A stretch of DNA of 64,000 nt, from assembly GCF_006540085.1 (NCBI RefSeq), contig NZ_BJOG01000005.1:186001-250000 (forward strand). Reading direction: 5' to 3'. Below the pieces are notes generated by a model. That model was not told where the DNA came from. It saw only the letters and a list, made by a program, of their open reading frames with translations, and searched no databases. Positions 8,387 through 17,197 of the stretch are shown piece by piece. Position numbers and translations under genes: made by a program. How positions within the stretch are numbered: the stretch's first letter is position 1; every line of letters starts with the position of its first letter. Origin of the DNA: Microbacterium oxydans. Its GTDB lineage: Bacteria; Actinomycetota; Actinomycetes; Actinomycetales; Microbacteriaceae.

Positions 8387-11257
8387 TCAGCGACCCGGCG
8401 ACCCCATCGAGCTCTCGAGAACACGGCCGAACGTCCGCGAGACGGGCGGCGTCCACAGGAGCACGATGATGCCGGTAGCGACCACTGCAGTGAGCGCGGC
8501 GCCCCAGTCCCAGCGGTCTCCCCACACGAGCACCACGGTGCTGAGTGCGACGGCGAGGCCGAGGAAGATCGTGAGCATGAGGCGGGAGAGTCCGCTTCCT
8601 CGGCGGACGCCGGCGGCGACGGCCAGGATGAGCAAGCCGAACAGCGCAATCGCGGCTCCGGTGAGCGAGAAGGCGGAGGTGCTCGCATCCGGGTCGTAGC
8701 GCCCCAGGAACACGAGGATGCCGAGGGCCGTCGCCAGTAACCCGGAGCCGTAGGCGAGGACGGCGACCACCGTCGTGATCACGGTCGCGACGCCGGAAGG
8801 AACGGGATCGGACGGCGTGGGTGCATGCGTCGCCGCACCGTGGGTGGGGTTCGGCGCCGGGGACAGCACGAGACGACGATGCAGCAACCGGACCACCTCG
8901 ATCGCCAACACCATCGCGATCGTGATCCCGGTGAGCGCGACCGCGAGCTCCGCGCCGGGATCGACGAGCACGAAGAACTGGCGCGCGAGCGGGATCGTGA
9001 AGACCGCGACGAGCAGGACGAACATCGCACCCACGACAGCCACCTTGAAGCGGTTGAGCGGACGGGAGAGAACGGCCAGCACCCAGATGCCGACGACGGC
9101 CAGGATCACAGTGGCTCCGGTGCGCAACTGCTCCTCGTGCGCCCCGAGCCCGCGGGCGACGAACGTGTACCAGGTCAGTCCCAGCGCGACGACGACGCCT
9201 GAGGGTATCGCGAAGCTCAGCGAACGGCGGAGGAAGCCCGGCTGGTAGCGGGCAGCGTTCGGCATGAGCGCGAGGAAGAACGCGGGAATGCCGATCGTGA
9301 GGCCATCGGTGATGGAGAGCTGGCGCGGCAGGAATGGGAACTCGAGGACGAACACTCCGAAGATGATCGCGAGCAGCGTCGCGTAGACGGTCTTGTTCAG
9401 GAAAAGCATCGACACGCGCTCGATGTTCGCGATGACCTGACGTCCTTCGGCGACGACATCCGGCAGGTGCGAGAACTGCCCGTCGAGCAGCACCAGTCTC
9501 GCCACGGCCTTCGTGGCAGCTGAGCCCGAGTTCATCGCGATTCCGATGTCGGCGGCTTTGATCGCGAGAGCGTCGTTGACGCCGTCGCCGGTCATCGCAA
9601 CGGTGTGTCCATGGCTCTGCAGCGCGACGACCATCCGCTTCTTCTGTTCCGGTGTGACGCGGCCGAAGACCGTATGCCGGTCGAGCACATCGGCGAGCTC
9701 TGCGTCGTCGTCGGGCAGCTCCCTGGCGTCGAACCCGTCGGCCACGTCGAGACCGACTTCGCGGGCGATGGCGGCGACGGTGCGGGGATTGTCGCCCGAG
9801 ATGATGCGGATGCCGACCTGTTGGCGTCCGAAGTACTCGAGGGTCTGTGCGGCGTCGGGGCGAACCTGTTCCCGGAAGGTGAGCACCATGGCGGGCCGGA
9901 GTCCGCCGGGGAGCTGCTCGGAGTCGATGTCGGCCGACGAGAGCCCAGAGTCCGCATGCCCGAGCACCAGCGTGCGCCGCCCTGTCTCCGCGAGGCCGGT
10001 CACCGTGCGCCCGAGCTCCGTGCGCGGTGACGTGGCCTCGTCGCCGAACACCATCTCCGGCGCACCCATCACCCATGTGCCGGAGACGCCGTCGAACGAC
10101 ACGGCGCTCCACTTCCGCGCGGACGAGAACGGAATGTATCCCGAGACCGAGAGCGGTGACGCGACCGGATAGGCCGCTCGCATCGACCGCGCTGTCGCGT
10201 TGGCGTCGGGAGACGCCGCGTACCAGGCCAAGGCAGCCGCCGCGTCGTCGGTCAGCTCCGTCGCGGCATCGTCGAGAGAATGCACCGCATCGAAGCCGAT
10301 CTCCCCCACGGTGAGCGTGCCCGTCTTGTCGAGGCAGACGACATCCACGCGCGCGAGACCCTCCACCGCCGGCAGCTCGTTCACGAGCACCTGCCTGCGA
10401 GCCAGTCTCGACGCGCCGACAGCGAAGGCGATGCTCGTCATGAGCACGAGGCCGAGCGGGATCATCGCCGTCAGGGAGGCGATCGTGTTGACGACGGCCT
10501 GCACCCAGGCATCGGTCGAGAACACCCTTGAATACCCACCGAGGACGAGGATCTGGGCGTTCAGTACCAGCAGGCCGACAGGGCCGATGATCCAACTCAC
10601 CCATTTCAAGACCCGGTTGACCGACGTGCGAAGCTCGCTGGAGACCAGGGAGAATCTCTTGGCCTCTCCGGCGAAGTGATTCGCATACGAGTCAGCGCCC
10701 ACCCGCGTGGCGATGGCCGTCCCCTCCCCGGCGACGACCACGGCGCCGGACAGCGCATCGTCGCCGGGCTGCTTCTCCACGGGGTCCGATTCGCCGGTGA
10801 GCATCGACTCGTCGATCTGCAGGCCGCGCGAGGTGAGGACCCGCGCGTCAGCCGGGACCTGCTCGCCCGCTCTGAGCACGAGCACGTCGTCGAGCACCAC
10901 CTCTCCCGGTGCGATCTCCCGCTCGTCGCCGTCGCGCAGCACCAGTGCGCGCGGAGCGTTCATCAGGGCGAGCCGATCCAGAGCCGACTTCGCGCGGAAC
11001 TCCTGGATGCATCCGATGATCGCGTTCGCGAAGGCCGCGAGACCGAAGAGAGCGTCCTGCCACCTTCCGACCAGGAACAGCACGAAGAAGCAGGCGAACA
11101 CGATGCCGTTGAAGAGGGTGAAGACGTTCGCGCGCACGATGCTCCACGCGCTGCGACTGGTGTCCGCGACGAACGCGTTCGTCTTGCCCGCAGCCACCCG
11201 CTCCGCGACCTCGGTTTCGGAAAGGCCGGCCGGGCGCGCAGAAGCAGTGGTGTCCAC
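8387..11257 (-). CDS. P-type cation-transporting ATPase (CtpE-like)
   Basis: A 956-residue P-type ATPase. It has TGES (154-157, actuator domain), DKTGT with the phosphorylated Asp at 310, and TGDGVNDALAIK (hinge), with helices before and after and an extended hydrophobic C-terminus. Sequence around LVNELPAVEGLARVD resembles mycobacterial CtpE, a calcium ATPase. The fourth helix motif reads IPLGL where most relatives have PEGL, so the usual metal-binding Glu is absent; the ion is uncertain. I place the start at the GTG at 11257, because a longer frame would begin inside the ssrA terminator; TATATT stands 7 bases before it. Confidence 0.92.
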   Translation of the reverse strand: MDTTASARPAGLSETEVAERVAAGKTNAFVADTSRSAWSIVRANVFTLFNGIVFACFFVLFLVGRWQDALFGLAAFANAIIGCIQEFRAKSALDRLALMNAPRALVLRDGDEREIAPGEVVLDDVLVLRAGEQVPADARVLTSRGLQIDESMLTGESDPVEKQPGDDALSGAVVVAGEGTAIATRVGADSYANHFAGEAKRFSLVSSELRTSVNRVLKWVSWIIGPVGLLVLNAQILVLGGYSRVFSTDAWVQAVVNTIASLTAMIPLGLVLMTSIAFAVGASRLARRQVLVNELPAVEGLARVDVVCLDKTGTLTVGEIGFDAVHSLDDAATELTDDAAAALAWYAASPDANATARSMRAAYPVASPLSVSGYIPFSSARKWSAVSFDGVSGTWVMGAPEMVFGDEATSPRTELGRTVTGLAETGRRTLVLGHADSGLSSADIDSEQLPGGLRPAMVLTFREQVRPDAAQTLEYFGRQQVGIRIISGDNPRTVAAIAREVGLDVADGFDARELPDDDAELADVLDRHTVFGRVTPEQKKRMVVALQSHGHTVAMTGDGVNDALAIKAADIGIAMNSGSAATKAVARLVLLDGQFSHLPDVVAEGRQVIANIERVSMLFLNKTVYATLLAIIFGVFVLEFPFLPRQLSITDGLTIGIPAFFLALMPNAARYQPGFLRRSLSFAIPSGVVVALGLTWYTFVARGLGAHEEQLRTGATVILAVVGIWVLAVLSRPLNRFKVAVVGAMFVLLVAVFTIPLARQFFVLVDPGAELAVALTGITIAMVLAIEVVRLLHRRLVLSPAPNPTHGAATHAPTPSDPVPSGVATVITTVVAVLAYGSGLLATALGILVFLGRYDPDASTSAFSLTGAAIALFGLLILAVAAGVRRGSGLSRLMLTIFLGLAVALSTVVLVWGDRWDWGAALTAVVATGIIVLLWTPPVSRTFGRVLESSMGSPGR

Positions 11258-11278
11258 AGACCTCAATATAGACGCGAA

Positions 11279-11318
11279 GAGGCCCGCCTCCCCTTGTTTC
11301 CAAGGGGAGGCGGGCCTC
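11279..11318 (-). terminator. Strong terminator hairpin after ssrA
   Basis: A perfect 17-base-pair stem (11279-11295 with 11302-11318) with a 6-base loop, immediately downstream of the tmRNA gene on the minus strand. The bases following it on that strand (TCGCGTCTATATT) are only moderately U-rich and also hold the -10 of the ATPase gene. Confidence 0.8.
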
Positions 11319-11339
11319 ATTCCTGTGACAGCGACCTTG

Positions 11340-11706
11340 TGGAGCTGGGGGGAATCGAACCCCCGTCCAACGCTGAGTCTCCACGCCTTCTCCGGGCGCA
11401 GTCTGTGAAGACGTTCTGCTCGGCTCCGACCTTTGTCACAGACACCTAAGTCGACGAGCCCAGCCTGGGAAGAGTCCCACGTGACGTCCAGACGCCATCA
11501 CGCAGCAAGATTCCTAGATGACGCCAGGATCCGTATCGGAATCACATACGGCCTGACGGACTATCGGGCTCGCTTATGCAGCGAGGGCGAAGTCGTTGCG
11601 CTTGGTTTCGGCAACTATTTTTTTGCAGAGAGCGTTTACGAGATAACTCTGCATCCTCGGCCCGCTTCTCGTGGATTCACAGGCGCTGTCGAAACCGATC
11701 AGCCCC
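11340..11706 (-). ncRNA. ssrA: Transfer-messenger RNA (tmRNA)
   Basis: A 367-base tmRNA that rescues stalled ribosomes. The 5' end GGGGCUG pairs with CAGCUCC at the 3' end (one wobble), followed by discriminator A; GGGGGTTCGATTCCCCC is the T-arm, and CCA is not encoded. The 5' side has the typical GAUCGGUUUCGACAG segment. The tag reading frame lies at 11577-11612, after AAAAAATAGTT, and encodes AETKRNDFALAA, with its stop TAA at 11574-11576. The ALAA end is the degron read by ClpXP in other bacteria. Confidence 0.96.
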
Positions 11707-11847
11707 GTGGTCCTTCTCTCGAAGGAGCCGCTGTCACACTGTGGAATTACCATCTCGGGCGGCGACCGCCCGAGCATCTCAGACTACAACGTTCTCCGCC
11801 GCTGCACCATTCCCCTGTCGCACCGAGGGCTGGCGTAGAGTCGCCCC

Positions 11848-12516
11848 ATGAGCAGCGAAGTCACCGTCACCGTCCGCGGCGAGCACGAGGCGCGAGTGGC
11901 GCCCGAGCGCGCCACCGTCAACGTGAGCGTTCGCACCGACGGCTCCGAACGAACCGACGTCGTCGAGAGCGCACTACGGCTCGCAGACCCGGTGCGCCGC
12001 AGCATCAGCGATCGATCGGATGCCGGCACCGTGGTCGACTGGTCGAGCAAGCGCATCTCCGTTCGGGCCGAACGCCCCTGGAGCAGCGAGGGCACACGAC
12101 TCGATCCCGTGTACTACGCGAGCATCGACTTCACGGCGACGTTCGCCGAGGCCTCGGAGCTCTCCCTCTGGGTCTCCGACGTGTCAGCCTGGGACGGCGT
12201 CGAGATCGGCTGGGTGGACTGGCACCTGACCCCGGAGACGCGCACGCAGGTGGAACGTGACGTCGCCGCATCGGCAGTCGGCGTGGCTGTCACCCGCGCC
12301 GAGGCCTACGCCGGGGCGCTCGGCCTGGATGAGGTCACCCCGCTGGAGATCGCTGACGTCGGTCTCATCTCCAGCGGGCAGCCCGCGCCCGGCGCCCCGA
12401 TGCTCAAGGCCCGAGGAGCCGCGGCATTCGCCGCCGACTCTGCACCCGCGATGGAGTATGAGCCGGAGGAGATCGTGATCTCCGCCACCGTCGAGGCCAG
12501 ATTCCTCGCCCGCTGA
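11848..12516 (+). CDS. SIMPL domain protein (DUF541)
   Basis: A 222-residue protein of the SIMPL/DUF541 family: VTVTVRGEHEARVAPERATVNVSVRTDG is the first strand pair, and VEIGWVDWHLTPETR with SAVGVAVTRAEAYAGALGLD matches the family core. No signal peptide is visible, unlike many Gram-negative members, so it is likely cytoplasmic. Function is not established. TAGAGT (11836-11841) is 6 bases before the ATG (leaderless pattern). It ends 4 bases from the convergent hflX. Confidence 0.85.
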   Translation: MSSEVTVTVRGEHEARVAPERATVNVSVRTDGSERTDVVESALRLADPVRRSISDRSDAGTVVDWSSKRISVRAERPWSSEGTRLDPVYYASIDFTATFAEASELSLWVSDVSAWDGVEIGWVDWHLTPETRTQVERDVAASAVGVAVTRAEAYAGALGLDEVTPLEIADVGLISSGQPAPGAPMLKARGAAAFAADSAPAMEYEPEEIVISATVEARFLAR

Positions 12517-12520
12517 CCGA

Positions 12521-14032
12521 TCAGATCTGTGCGACGAAGGGCGCGAGCTCCGCAGCCAAGCGCTCCGAGACGCGCGCATGCACAGCCGTGCCGTCCTCGC
12601 GGTGCTCCACGGAGAGCAGCATGCCCGACTCGTGGATCGATGCGACGAGGTCGCCACGATCGTACGGAATCACCGCTTCCACCTCGACCGCGGGCTTCGG
12701 CAACGCCGCTTCGACCGCTGCCCGCAACTCTGCGATCCCCTCGCCCGACCTCGACGACACGAAGTGAGCGTGAGGTTGCAGGCCGCGGAGGACGAGACGT
12801 TCATCCTCCGTGATCAGGTCGGCCTTGTTGAAGACGACGATCTCCGGCAGGTCTCTGACGCCCACGTCGCCGAGGACGTCACGCACCGTCTGCAGCTGCC
12901 CCGCAGGATCGGGGTGCGACCCGTCGACCACGTGGAGCACGACGTCGGCCTCACCCACCTCTTCCAGAGTCGAGCGGAACGCTTCGACGAGCTGATGGGG
13001 GAGATTGCGGACGAACCCGACCGTATCGGTCAGCGTGTAGACGCGGCCGTCTTCCGTCTCCGTCCGGCGGACGGTGGCGTCCAGCGTCGCGAACAGCGCG
13101 TTCTCGACCAGGACACCCGCGCTCGTGAGGGCGTTGAGCAGACTGGACTTGCCGGCGTTCGTGTATCCGGCGATGGCGACGGACGGAATGGTATTGCGCT
13201 TGCGCTCGGCGCGCTTGGCATCCCTGGCGGGACCGAAGTCGCGGATCTGTCGTCTGAGCAGCGCCATCTTGGTGCGGATGCGTCGACGATCCAGCTCGAT
13301 CTTCGTCTCACCAGGACCGCGCGAGCCCATACCTGCACCACCCGCGCCCACCTGGCCACCGGCCTGACGGCTCATCGAGTCGCCCCACCCACGCAGGCGT
13401 GGGAGCAGGTACTCGAGCTGAGCGAGCTCGACCTGAGCCTTGCCCTCACGGCTCTTCGCGTGCTGACTGAAGATGTCGAGGATCACCGTCGTGCGGTCGA
13501 TCACCTTGACCTTCACGACGTCTTCGAGCGCACGCCGCTGACTGGGCGCGAGTTCGGTATCGGCGATGACCGTGTCGGCTCCGACCGCGGCGACGATGTC
13601 CTTGAGCTCCTGCGCCTTGCCCCGACCGAGATAGGTTGCGGCATCAGGGTGCGGGCGACGCTGCAGCACACCGTCGAGCACCACGGCGCCGGCCGTCTCG
13701 GCGAGGGCGGCGAGCTCTCGGAGCGAGTTCTCCGCGTCTTCCTGGGCTCCCTGGGGGTAGACGCCCACGAGGACGACGTTCTCCAGCCGCAGCTGCCGGT
13801 ACTCGACCTCGGTGACGTCCTCGAGCTCCGTCGACAGACCTCCGACGCGTCGAAGCGCATGACGGTCCTCCAGATCCCACTGCGCGCCGTCTGCGCTCCC
13901 GTGTGATGCGGTCGATTCGTCCTGCAGCGCCTGAGCGGCGCCGAACACTCGGACGTCCGAGCGCTTCTCCGCGTTCGCGAGCACACGATCGACCGTCTGA
14001 TCGTCGGTGGAGGGGGTTGTGGTCTCCGTCAT
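12521..14032 (-). CDS. hflX: Ribosome-associated GTPase HflX
   Basis: A 503-residue GTPase. The N-terminal HflX domain includes DGVLQRRPHPDAATYLGRGK and RTTVILDIFSQHAKSREGKAQVELAQLEYLLPRL; a glycine-rich linker (GGQVGAGGAGMGSRGPGETKIE) precedes the G domain with GYTNAGKSS (G1), DTVGF (G3) and FNKAD (G4). The family splits stalled or hibernating 70S ribosomes. A ribosome site AAGGAACGG precedes the ATG. The N-terminus carries about 60 extra residues compared with short homologs. Confidence 0.96.
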   Translation of the reverse strand: MTETTTPSTDDQTVDRVLANAEKRSDVRVFGAAQALQDESTASHGSADGAQWDLEDRHALRRVGGLSTELEDVTEVEYRQLRLENVVLVGVYPQGAQEDAENSLRELAALAETAGAVVLDGVLQRRPHPDAATYLGRGKAQELKDIVAAVGADTVIADTELAPSQRRALEDVVKVKVIDRTTVILDIFSQHAKSREGKAQVELAQLEYLLPRLRGWGDSMSRQAGGQVGAGGAGMGSRGPGETKIELDRRRIRTKMALLRRQIRDFGPARDAKRAERKRNTIPSVAIAGYTNAGKSSLLNALTSAGVLVENALFATLDATVRRTETEDGRVYTLTDTVGFVRNLPHQLVEAFRSTLEEVGEADVVLHVVDGSHPDPAGQLQTVRDVLGDVGVRDLPEIVVFNKADLITEDERLVLRGLQPHAHFVSSRSGEGIAELRAAVEAALPKPAVEVEAVIPYDRGDLVASIHESGMLLSVEHREDGTAVHARVSERLAAELAPFVAQI

Positions 14033-14100
14033 CCGTTCCTTGTCTCTGGGTTTCGTTGCGAGCCTTAACCTTAGCCCGCGGTGTCCGGTACGCTCACCGT

Positions 14101-14742
14101 ATGGGGTCAGATCACTACTTCACTGCGGCCCCGGCAAGCCCCGAGAATCTGCGCAAGATCCGTGTGACTCTCGCGGGTCGAGAGCTGGAAGTCACCACCG
14201 CCGGTGGCGTCTTCAGCCCAGACCGTCTCGACGCCGGCACTGCAGTGCTCCTCGCCAACATGCCCCCGGTTCCGCCGGGCGGCGATCTTCTCGACCTCGG
14301 CAGCGGCTGGGGGCCGGTGACGCTGTCGATGGCTCTGGCTGCTCCCCACGCGACGGTCTGGGCCGTCGACGTCAATGAGCGTGCCCTCGATCTCGTGCGT
14401 CGCAACGCGGCAGCTCTCGGGCTCACCAATGTCAACGCTTCGCTGCCCGACGATGTTCCCGAACACGTGTCATTCCGCACGATCCGCTCAAATCCGCCGA
14501 TCCGCGTCGGCAAGAACGAGCTCCACGGGCTTCTCGAACGGTGGATCCCGCGCCTCGATGAGCGCAGCGACGCCTGGCTGGTCGTGCAGCGCAACCTCGG
14601 AGCCGATTCTCTCCAGCGCTGGATCGGATCGACGTTCCACCCCGGCTACAGCGTGTTCCGAACCGCCACGGGCAAGGGATACCGCATCCTCAAGGTGCGA
14701 AAGCACGGAAACCCGCCGACGGAGCCGATTCTCCTCAGCTGA
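14101..14742 (+). CDS. RsmC-like rRNA methyltransferase, single-domain
   Basis: A 213-residue class I methyltransferase. LLDLGSGWGPVTLSMA (about 63-78) is the SAM-binding motif I, AVDVNERAL motif II, and SNPPIRVGK the motif IV region. It starts MGSDHYFTAAPAS, as in small actinobacterial RsmC-like proteins; only the C-terminal catalytic half of the E. coli 16S rRNA G1207 enzyme is represented. Motif IV has Ile where NPPF/Y is usual. TACGCT (14089-14094) stands 6 bases before the ATG (leaderless pattern). The exact rRNA target is unproven. Confidence 0.85.
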   Translation: MGSDHYFTAAPASPENLRKIRVTLAGRELEVTTAGGVFSPDRLDAGTAVLLANMPPVPPGGDLLDLGSGWGPVTLSMALAAPHATVWAVDVNERALDLVRRNAAALGLTNVNASLPDDVPEHVSFRTIRSNPPIRVGKNELHGLLERWIPRLDERSDAWLVVQRNLGADSLQRWIGSTFHPGYSVFRTATGKGYRILKVRKHGNPPTEPILLS

Positions 14743-14787
14743 GCAGACCGAGGCCGAGTCGATCCGCGCGATGGCCGGACGGAGCCG

Positions 14788-15660
14788 TCAGACGAGGTCG
14801 ACCTCGCCCTGGAAGACGAGTTGCGCCGGCCCCGACAGGGCGACGTGCTCGCCGTCTTCTGCGGGGAACATGCGAACGCCGAGCGTACCTCCAGGCACCT
14901 CGACCTGCCAGTTGCTCGGAGCGTTCGCTCCCGCCCAGTGCCTGACCGCGAGTGCCGTCGCGGCGACACCCGTGCCACAGCTGAGGGTCTCCCCCACACC
15001 ACGCTCGAACACCCGCATGCTCACGTGACCGATTCCATCGCGCACGAGCGGCTCACCCGGAACCACGAACTCGATGTTCGCGCCCTCGGGGAGCGGAGGT
15101 TCGAGATCGGGCGCCCTGTGCAACTCGAGTGACGCGAGCTCGGCCTCCGAGGCGAGGGCGACCACGACGTGCGGGTTGCCGACGTCGATACCGAGTCCCG
15201 GTCGCGTCACGGACAGGCCGTCGACACGAACCAGCGGGTCATCGCCGGAGAGCTTCCAACGCCCGAGATCGACCTGGTATCCGGTAGCGCTTCGCGTGAC
15301 GTCGCGCACGCCCGCCCTCGTCCCGATCGGCAGTGTGGAGCCGGGTTCGATCGTCGCCAGACCTGAGCGCACGAGGTAGTGGGCGAACACGCGGACACCG
15401 TTCCCGCACATCTCGGCGATCGATCCGTCCGCATTGCGGTAGTCCATGAACCACTCCGCCTGTGGCTCCTCCCCCAGAGTCGCCACGCCCTCGGGGATGG
15501 CCGAGGACCTCACGACACGGAGAATCCCGTCGGCACCGATGCCGAAATGACGATCGCACAGCACCGCGACCTGCTCGACGGTGAGGTCGAGCTCGGCGTC
15601 GGGGTCGGCGATGATGATGAAATCGTTGCCCGTGCCGTGACCCTTGGTGAATGCGACCAT
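14788..15660 (-). CDS. dapF: Diaminopimelate epimerase
   Basis: A 290-residue enzyme that interconverts LL- and meso-diaminopimelate in lysine and cell-wall precursor synthesis. Both catalytic cysteines are visible in [13 protein letters not shown] and [22 protein letters not shown] starts the family. TAGACT lies 6 bases before the ATG, matching a leaderless start. dapA and dapB are elsewhere in this window, not in one operon. Confidence 0.97.
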   Translation of the reverse strand: MVAFTKGHGTGNDFIIIADPDAELDLTVEQVAVLCDRHFGIGADGILRVVRSSAIPEGVATLGEEPQAEWFMDYRNADGSIAEMCGNGVRVFAHYLVRSGLATIEPGSTLPIGTRAGVRDVTRSATGYQVDLGRWKLSGDDPLVRVDGLSVTRPGLGIDVGNPHVVVALASEAELASLELHRAPDLEPPLPEGANIEFVVPGEPLVRDGIGHVSMRVFERGVGETLSCGTGVAATALAVRHWAGANAPSNWQVEVPGGTLGVRMFPAEDGEHVALSGPAQLVFQGEVDLV

Positions 15661-15695
15661 GGTTCCAGTCTAGGGATCGTGAGGAGCAGCTCCCG

Positions 15696-16234
15696 TCACG
15701 AACGCCCGTCGCGAGCAACCCGATAGCGCCCGCAGAGGAAGTTGCGATTGCGTGCCACCTCCAGCAGTTCGAGGTCGAGCCTGCGCGGAAGCAGCGGGGC
15801 GCCAGAACCGAGCGTCACGGGGGCGTACTGCACCCAGACCTCGTCGAGCAGTCCGGCATCGGCGAACTGGCCTGCCAGGTCTCCCCCCCCCCGACGACCC
15901 AGAGATCTTTTCCTCCGGCGGCCTCCTCCATCTGAGAATGCACCGTCCGGACGTCGGCCTGGGTCAGCCGCACGTCTGCGCCCGTGGGCAGATCGAGCTC
16001 GCGGTGAGTGAACACCCACGTGGGTTGCGAGTATCCCCAACGCCCCTCTTCGTGGCGCATCACCCATTCATACGTCGAGGCCCCCATCGCCAGGGCGCCG
16101 ATGTTCCGCTCGAACCCCGTGTAGGCCATCGGTCCGTCCTGGTCGATGTCCTGCGTGAGCAACCAGTCCAGCGAATGCTCGTCGGTGGCGATGAATCCGT
16201 CGAGGCTGGATGCGGTGTAGAAGTGAGTCGTCAT
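15696..16234 (-). pseudogene. RibD C-terminal/dihydrofolate-reductase-like protein, frameshifted at a G10 tract
   Basis: The first 114 codons (MTTHFYTASSLDGFIATDEH to KDLWVVGGG) and the last about 62 codons (DLAGQFADAGLLDEVWVQYAP to RVARDGRS) lie in different frames of the same strand. The break is at a run of ten G on the coding strand (15883-15892). With 8 or 11 G the two halves would join into a normal protein of about 179 residues, the usual size for this NADPH-dependent reductase family. As read, the frame ends early at 15815. This may be a sequencing error, a true pseudogene or a phase-variable gene. The -10-like sequence (CAGTCT) is weak. Confidence 0.82.
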
Positions 16235-16285
16235 CCATCGAGACTGTCAGGGACTACCGACATCGCAGGCCACCGACATCGCAGA

Positions 16286-17197
16286 TCAGGACGAGAGGAG
16301 CGCAGCAACCTCCGCGGGGGCGTCCCACCACTCGAGGTCGGGATACCGCTTGAACCACGACACCTGTCGACGGGCGTATCGCCGCGTGAGGGCCTGGGTC
16401 TGCGCGATGGCCTCGTCCTGCGTGAGACGACCGTCGAGCTGGTCCAACGCCTGCGCGTAGCCGATGGCGCGCGGCGCTGTTCCTCCGCGCTCGAGCCCGC
16501 GGGAGCGCAGCCCGGCGACCTCGTCCGGCAGACCTTCGGCCCACATGCGCTCGACCCTGGCGTCGAGGCGCTCCACCAGTGCGGGGCGATCGACGCGGAG
16601 TCCGATCAGTCTTGTGTGCGGGTGCCACAGCACTGGCGTGTCGGGCAGCGCCGCACCATGGGTCGCGCTCCCCTGTTCCAGCACCTCGAGAGCGCGGATG
16701 ACGCGGCGGGGGTTGCGCGGATCGACACGGTCGGCCGCTTCGGGATCCAGCCCGCGCAGCCGCTCGATCATGACCGCGGCTCCGAGCATCTCGAACTCCT
16801 GCTCGAGGCGCTCGCGCAGCGCCGTGTCCCGCGGCGGGAAACGGAAGTCGTAGACGACGCTCGACACGTACAGGCCCGAGCCACCGACGAGGATCGCATC
16901 ACCCCCGCGGCGGTGGATGTCCTCCACGGCGGCGCGCGCTCGGGGCTGATACCACGCGACAGCCGCGTCCTCATCGACATCGAGCTCGTCGAAGAGATGA
17001 TGCGGGATCCCCCGCCTCTCCGCCGACGACACCTTCGCTGTGCCGATGTCCATGCCGCGGTAGAGCTGCATGGCATCGGCGTTCACGATCTCAGCCGGGT
17101 TCCCTCGGGCTCGCAGCGCCTCGGCCAGCTCTATCGCGAGGTCGCTCTTCCCGGTACCGGTCGCCCCGACGATCGCCCAGAGGCGAGGTTCGGTCAC
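16286..17197 (-). CDS. miaA: tRNA dimethylallyltransferase
   Basis: A 303-residue enzyme that adds the dimethylallyl group to A37 of tRNAs reading UNN codons. [15 protein letters not shown] is the P-loop, [17 protein letters not shown] and LVGGSGLYV are family blocks, and [14 protein letters not shown] is near the C-terminus. The GTG at 17197 overlaps the miaB stop by 4 bases (GTGA), so miaB and miaA, consecutive steps of the same tRNA modification, are translationally coupled. Longer frames upstream lie inside miaB. Confidence 0.96.
   Translation of the reverse strand: MTEPRLWAIVGATGTGKSDLAIELAEALRARGNPAEIVNADAMQLYRGMDIGTAKVSSAERRGIPHHLFDELDVDEDAAVAWYQPRARAAVEDIHRRGGDAILVGGSGLYVSSVVYDFRFPPRDTALRERLEQEFEMLGAAVMIERLRGLDPEAADRVDPRNPRRVIRALEVLEQGSATHGAALPDTPVLWHPHTRLIGLRVDRPALVERLDARVERMWAEGLPDEVAGLRSRGLERGGTAPRAIGYAQALDQLDGRLTQDEAIAQTQALTRRYARRQVSWFKRYPDLEWWDAPAEVAALLSS

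Noticed and set aside
8292..10604. 770-codon frame overlapping the P-type ATPase on the same strand
   Set aside because: Arginine- and histidine-rich out-of-frame reading of the ATPase gene; the real frame keeps all ATPase motifs.
11258..11320. Earlier start for the P-type ATPase at 11320
   Set aside because: It would begin inside the strong ssrA terminator hairpin, and the extra 21 residues lack similarity to the family.
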